From Phytophthora colocasiae (taxonomy: Eukaryota > Oomycota > Peronosporomycetes > Peronosporales > Peronosporaceae), in contig JAGKQI010000031.1 in the NCBI GenBank assembly GCA_018806915.1, forward strand, positions 806,001-870,000: a stretch of DNA of 64,000 nucleotides, given 5' to 3'. The notes under the pieces are model-generated. The model saw only the letters and a program-made list of their open reading frames with translations. It was not told where the DNA came from and made no database searches. Of the stretch, positions 61,052 through 64,000 are shown piece after piece. Every line of letters starts with the position of its first letter. The stretch's first letter is position 1. Both the position numbers and the translations under genes were made by a program.

Positions 61052-61624
61052 ATGAAGAAAATCTCAGTAGTTTCTGCGGTAGGATGCATGTTGTTGTCTT
61101 CTGTGCAAGCCGTTCCGATGTTCGTGACCCGGATCCCCAATGGCGACAAAGTGCCTGGTATCAAAGCTCTCGGACACGAAGACACGATCGGAGAGGACAC
61201 AAGTCGAAATCTCTTTGGGATCGCCTTCGAAGAAGCAGGTACAGAGTGGACGAACGAACTGTGTGAGGCCGACTCGGACGAGGACGGACAAACCAACGGC
61301 CAGGAGCTGGGCGATCCCTGCTGCATATGGAAAGAAGACGATGAGCCGCAGTGGACTACCGGTGTCTCGCACCCTGGAGTTAAATCCAAGACTTCGGATA
61401 GCTCTCGATGGGTGAAACTCGACTGTGAAGCTATTCGAGCTCAAGCCGAAGCGAAGGCTGAAGCTGAAGCCGACGCAGAAGCAAGCAAGAACAGTCCGGA
61501 TGGAGGTGAAGACAGTGATGTGGATATCTCCATGGGCGACGGTAATTCGTCTGGTGCTGCAGTTTTAACCTCTTCAATTGCTCTTGCTGCCATCCCCATG
61601 GTGATGCAATTCTCGTTATGGTAG
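61052..61624 (+). CDS. Temptin-like secreted protein with possible GPI tail
   Basis: The 190-aa protein is counted from MKKISVVSAVGCMLLSSVQA (signal peptide). It matches the temptin-type Cys/Cys domain: VTRIPNGDKVPGIKALGH, NLFGIAFEEAGTEWT, LCEADSDEDGQTNGQELGDP followed by CCIW, and a SHPG motif. The DSDEDGQTNG segment resembles a Ca-binding loop. An Ala/Glu repeat (AQAEAKAEAEADAEA) and a C-terminal hydrophobic tail after NSSGAAV fit a GPI anchor signal. Oomycetes carry many such secreted proteins of unknown role. The upstream in-frame extension to 60878 lacks an ATG at its start. Confidence 0.8.
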   Translation: MKKISVVSAVGCMLLSSVQAVPMFVTRIPNGDKVPGIKALGHEDTIGEDTSRNLFGIAFEEAGTEWTNELCEADSDEDGQTNGQELGDPCCIWKEDDEPQWTTGVSHPGVKSKTSDSSRWVKLDCEAIRAQAEAKAEAEADAEASKNSPDGGEDSDVDISMGDGNSSGAAVLTSSIALAAIPMVMQFSLW

Positions 61625-61639
61625 ACCGACAGAGATACA

Positions 61640-62215
61640 CTTCACCAACGCAGTGACAAGATTTTGTCCCAATCTGGAGAAGTTATCACTGATAGGTGGA
61701 GATTTGGTAGATATTCGCTTCAACTTCGTTGAATTCCGCGCAATGAATGAATCCGTTCCAGAATTCCCCGAGCGGGACAATATCATTGCTTTTGCTAACC
61801 ATCTGAGTGACCCGGGCTCGGCGCTCGCGTAATGTGTGCGTCAATTGCGTGTCTATCGTACCGACGACGCACCTTCAGTTCTTGTTCTTGAGGCTGGTTA
61901 CAATCGTCCTGTAGCTCACGGCGGATTAAGAGCACTTCTGGATATGTTGGCGGTCAACAGGTCACTGGAATATCTCACTGTCAAGGTGGTTTTTTCTTTG
62001 TCTTTCAAGCTGCCAACAGAAATCAAGAGTGCTTTTCTGAGTGTATTCTCAAACGAAAACAAATTGATCAACAAGAAACGAAACAGAAGACTAACCAGGG
62101 CAAATCATGCCACGAGACTACTCGTGCATTAGAATCAGTATGTTTTGTCCACGATCTTTGCATTCGCTGCTCCTCCTGTCCTTCGGAAGGTTTAACTTGC
62201 GTGATCCACCATACC
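61640..62215 (+). pseudogene. LRR-like oomycete family protein, pseudogene copy 1
   Basis: The plus strand carries TRFCPNLEKLSLIGGDLV, FNFVEFRAMNES, a stop at ~61832, then RQLRVYRTDD, LRALLDMLAVNRSLEYLTV, LPTEIKSAFLSVFS and LSTIFAFAAPPVLRKV. This order occurs in a large oomycete family with leucine-rich N-terminal repeats and a conserved C-terminal LPTE-K-x-AFLSV/FAAPPVLR module. Stops and shifts break it. Confidence 0.65.
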
Positions 62216-62679
62216 ACGGCGGAGACGAACCGGACCGACTGCCCATCTAACCAATTTGGTGGCCCAGACAGAAACGCACATTGACACTCGGAGCTCTCAC
62301 GTTTTGTTTCTCGGTCTCAAGCGGTGTAAATTGCTGCAAGTCAGAAGGAAGATTGTCAAAAGAAGTGGCGACATTGGAGACATTACATGTACACTACCAA
62401 AGACAAAGGCTACTATACTCAAAGGAAAAAGTAAGAAGTGCAGCACGAGTTTAGAAAAAAGCAGTAACATTGATCGTTTTTAGGTTAATCTTTTTTGGAG
62501 AATGATGCGCCCCCACCGGCTTACTTGATAGCAGATGACCTTATCTGCATCGACTGTGCGCCATAGCACCGGTAGCATTCGTTCAGCTGCGAGTATTTGT
62601 CTTCTTCATCCTCACCACGTTCTCCATCTGCTTTTTAGTTTTGATTCATCGCTGAGTTCTTCGTCCTCTTGTTTCAGTT

Positions 62680-63709
62680 CTCATTTCAACTTGGCACACT
62701 TATTGTGCGGGTGAGCAGTGGCTCTGGGTTCAATGGACAGTCGATTATAATCGTCTCGAGGTGGGTCACTCAGGTAAAACTCCCGGAGAACAGGAGGAGC
62801 AGCAAATGAAAAGATTGTGGACAAAGCATGTTGATTCAGATGCACGAGCGGTCTCACCGCATGATTCACCCCAGCCATTCTCCTCTCTCTTCTTCTTGAT
62901 CAGATCTTCTTCGTATGAGAATATGCTCAGGAAGGAAGTCTTCACTTCTGTTGGCAGCTTTGCAGGCCGATCAATTGGCTTAAGATGGTACGATCGGAAC
63001 TCTTCCAAATCAAGAAAATCCTCAAATGATTCCACGACATCGAGATATTCCAGCGATCGGTTGATTCTTTAACATGTCGAGAAGTTCAGGCACGCCAACG
63101 CCATCGATGCTCGAGTCGAATGGGAGTTCTGGAACGCGTTCCAGCCCTTGAACAGGTTTGCCGGATCCAGTTCGTTCTGTGCGCGGAATTCACAAAAATT
63201 GAGGCGAACTTGGACAAATTTTCCTCCGATGAGTGATAAACTCCTCCAGATTAGAACAACTTGTAATTGCTGCGTTGGCACTGAACTCAACTTAAGCAAT
63301 ATCCAGAGTCAAATACTCTAGCGATGGCTAGAAACTTGGGTGAACCAAACTCATCATAGTAATTCTCATGCCTTTCACCTCACCAGATGTACATGTAGGA
63401 GCACCAATGTCAGTGTCATGAAACAACAAATCCTCACGACGAAAAAAAACATTTCCCATAACCTGAAACCAAAGCATCCACACATTCGCTAGTTCCATCG
63501 TCACTGAACATCCGCACTGGAGACAGAGAAGACAGCCACGTTAACGTCCGAGAATCTCTGCGAGGCTGGCCTCTATTCGTCAATTTCAAGTATAAAGAGG
63601 CACCAGCTTTCACAGTCGCGTCTCTCGGTTCAACTTCTCCACGAGGACAATCGAACAGCTCTTCTTCTGGTCGATCGTATTGCTTGAAACGCTTCCATAT
63701 CGGCAACAC
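62680..63709 (-). pseudogene. LRR-like oomycete family protein, pseudogene copy 2 (inverted)
   Basis: The minus strand carries KQYDRPEEELFDCPRGEVEP at the top, RSLSLIGGKFVQVRLNFCEFRAQ at ~63250-63190, then ESFEDFLDLEEFRSYHLKP, LPTEVKTSFLSIFS at ~62950-62900, and LNQHALSTIFSFAAPPVLRE at ~62830-62770. It is homologous to copy 1 over its length but in opposite orientation, tail to tail. Several stops and shifts are present. Confidence 0.65.
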
Positions 63710-63878
63710 TCATGCTGGTAATCGATAGAAGTGCAACCGATTCAACAGCTGAAACCTCCGATGCTCGTTCGAAAAGAGAGAGTACGCAAGCCACTTCCGC
63801 AACGATTTATTTCCTTTAGTGTCTATGCTTTAACGGCTTCTTCTTTCATAGCATCGGGCCTTGATGGTGCATCTCATG

Positions 63879-63945
63879 CGAGCGTTTGAAGAAGAAAGAT
63901 GTGTGCATGTTACCACAGCACACATCTTTCTTCTTCAAACGCTCG
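63879..63945. repeat. Perfect 28-bp inverted repeat with 11-nt loop
   Basis: Arms 63879-63906 and 63918-63945 are exact reverse complements (cgagcgtttgaagaagaaag...), with loop atgttaccaca. As RNA it would fold as a stable hairpin. No coding sequence is evident around it. Confidence 0.95.
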
Positions 63946-64000
63946 AATTATCTTCTCAGCAGCTCGAACGTCCTGAAAAGCTTTCAGATAACTCCGAAAC

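Overview
The window is nuclear DNA from a plant-pathogenic oomycete, most likely Phytophthora. The evidence is a secreted RXLR-EER effector, Crinkler (CRN) N- and C-terminal domains, an NLP (NPP1-like) gene, a temptin-like secreted protein, short GT-AG introns, and retroelement families typical of oomycetes. Most of the 64 kb is transposable element, nested and stacked in effector and gene remnants. Few host genes look intact.

Layout. 1-10847: a tandem array (LTR-internal-LTR-internal) of a minus-strand Ty3/gypsy chromovirus; copy A runs off the left edge. 10848-20841: a 5'-truncated tyrosine-recombinase (YR, DIRS/Ngaro-like) retroelement on the plus strand. A complete Ty1/copia element (13684-20612, TSD gacaa) lies inside its terminal repeat region and carries an antisense gene in its own 3' part. 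21483-31447: two broken ankyrin-repeat paralogues flank a graveyard of Crinkler fragments, an intact Tc1-like transposon (27431-29035) and a hAT derivative (29900-31176, TSD gtggctac). 32224-34556: the C-terminal part of a PIG-N-like gene, split by a 1.29-kb GGATCC-rich non-coding insertion. 35472-43289: a third, complete copy of the chromovirus (TSD actgc), with intact gag and pol and a long antisense ORF that overlaps the pol 3' end. 44098-48322: a complete piggyBac element (TTAA) with a four-exon transposase. 49962-50929: a Merlin-type element with an internally deleted transposase. 52471-59680: a complete YR retroelement with split direct repeats (A1 ... B1 A2 ... B2). 59813-63945: effector-type genes (RXLR, NLP, temptin-like), two inverted LRR-like pseudogenes and a perfect hairpin.

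Most notable biology. (1) The complete YR retroelement encodes an extra RNase H domain upstream of its reverse transcriptase, while the usual RNase H after the RT has lost catalytic residues. (2) Two unrelated LTR retrotransposons, one copia and one gypsy, each carry an antisense ORF between pol and the 3' LTR. The copia one looks like a chromodomain joined to a cysteine-peptidase-like domain; the gypsy one shares about 620 bp with the pol chromodomain region on the other strand. (3) The YR element ends 132 bp upstream of an RXLR start codon.

Caution. Many frameshifts here are one-base changes in homopolymers, including those separating the near-identical tandem copies A and B. Some broken genes may therefore be assembly errors rather than real pseudogenes.
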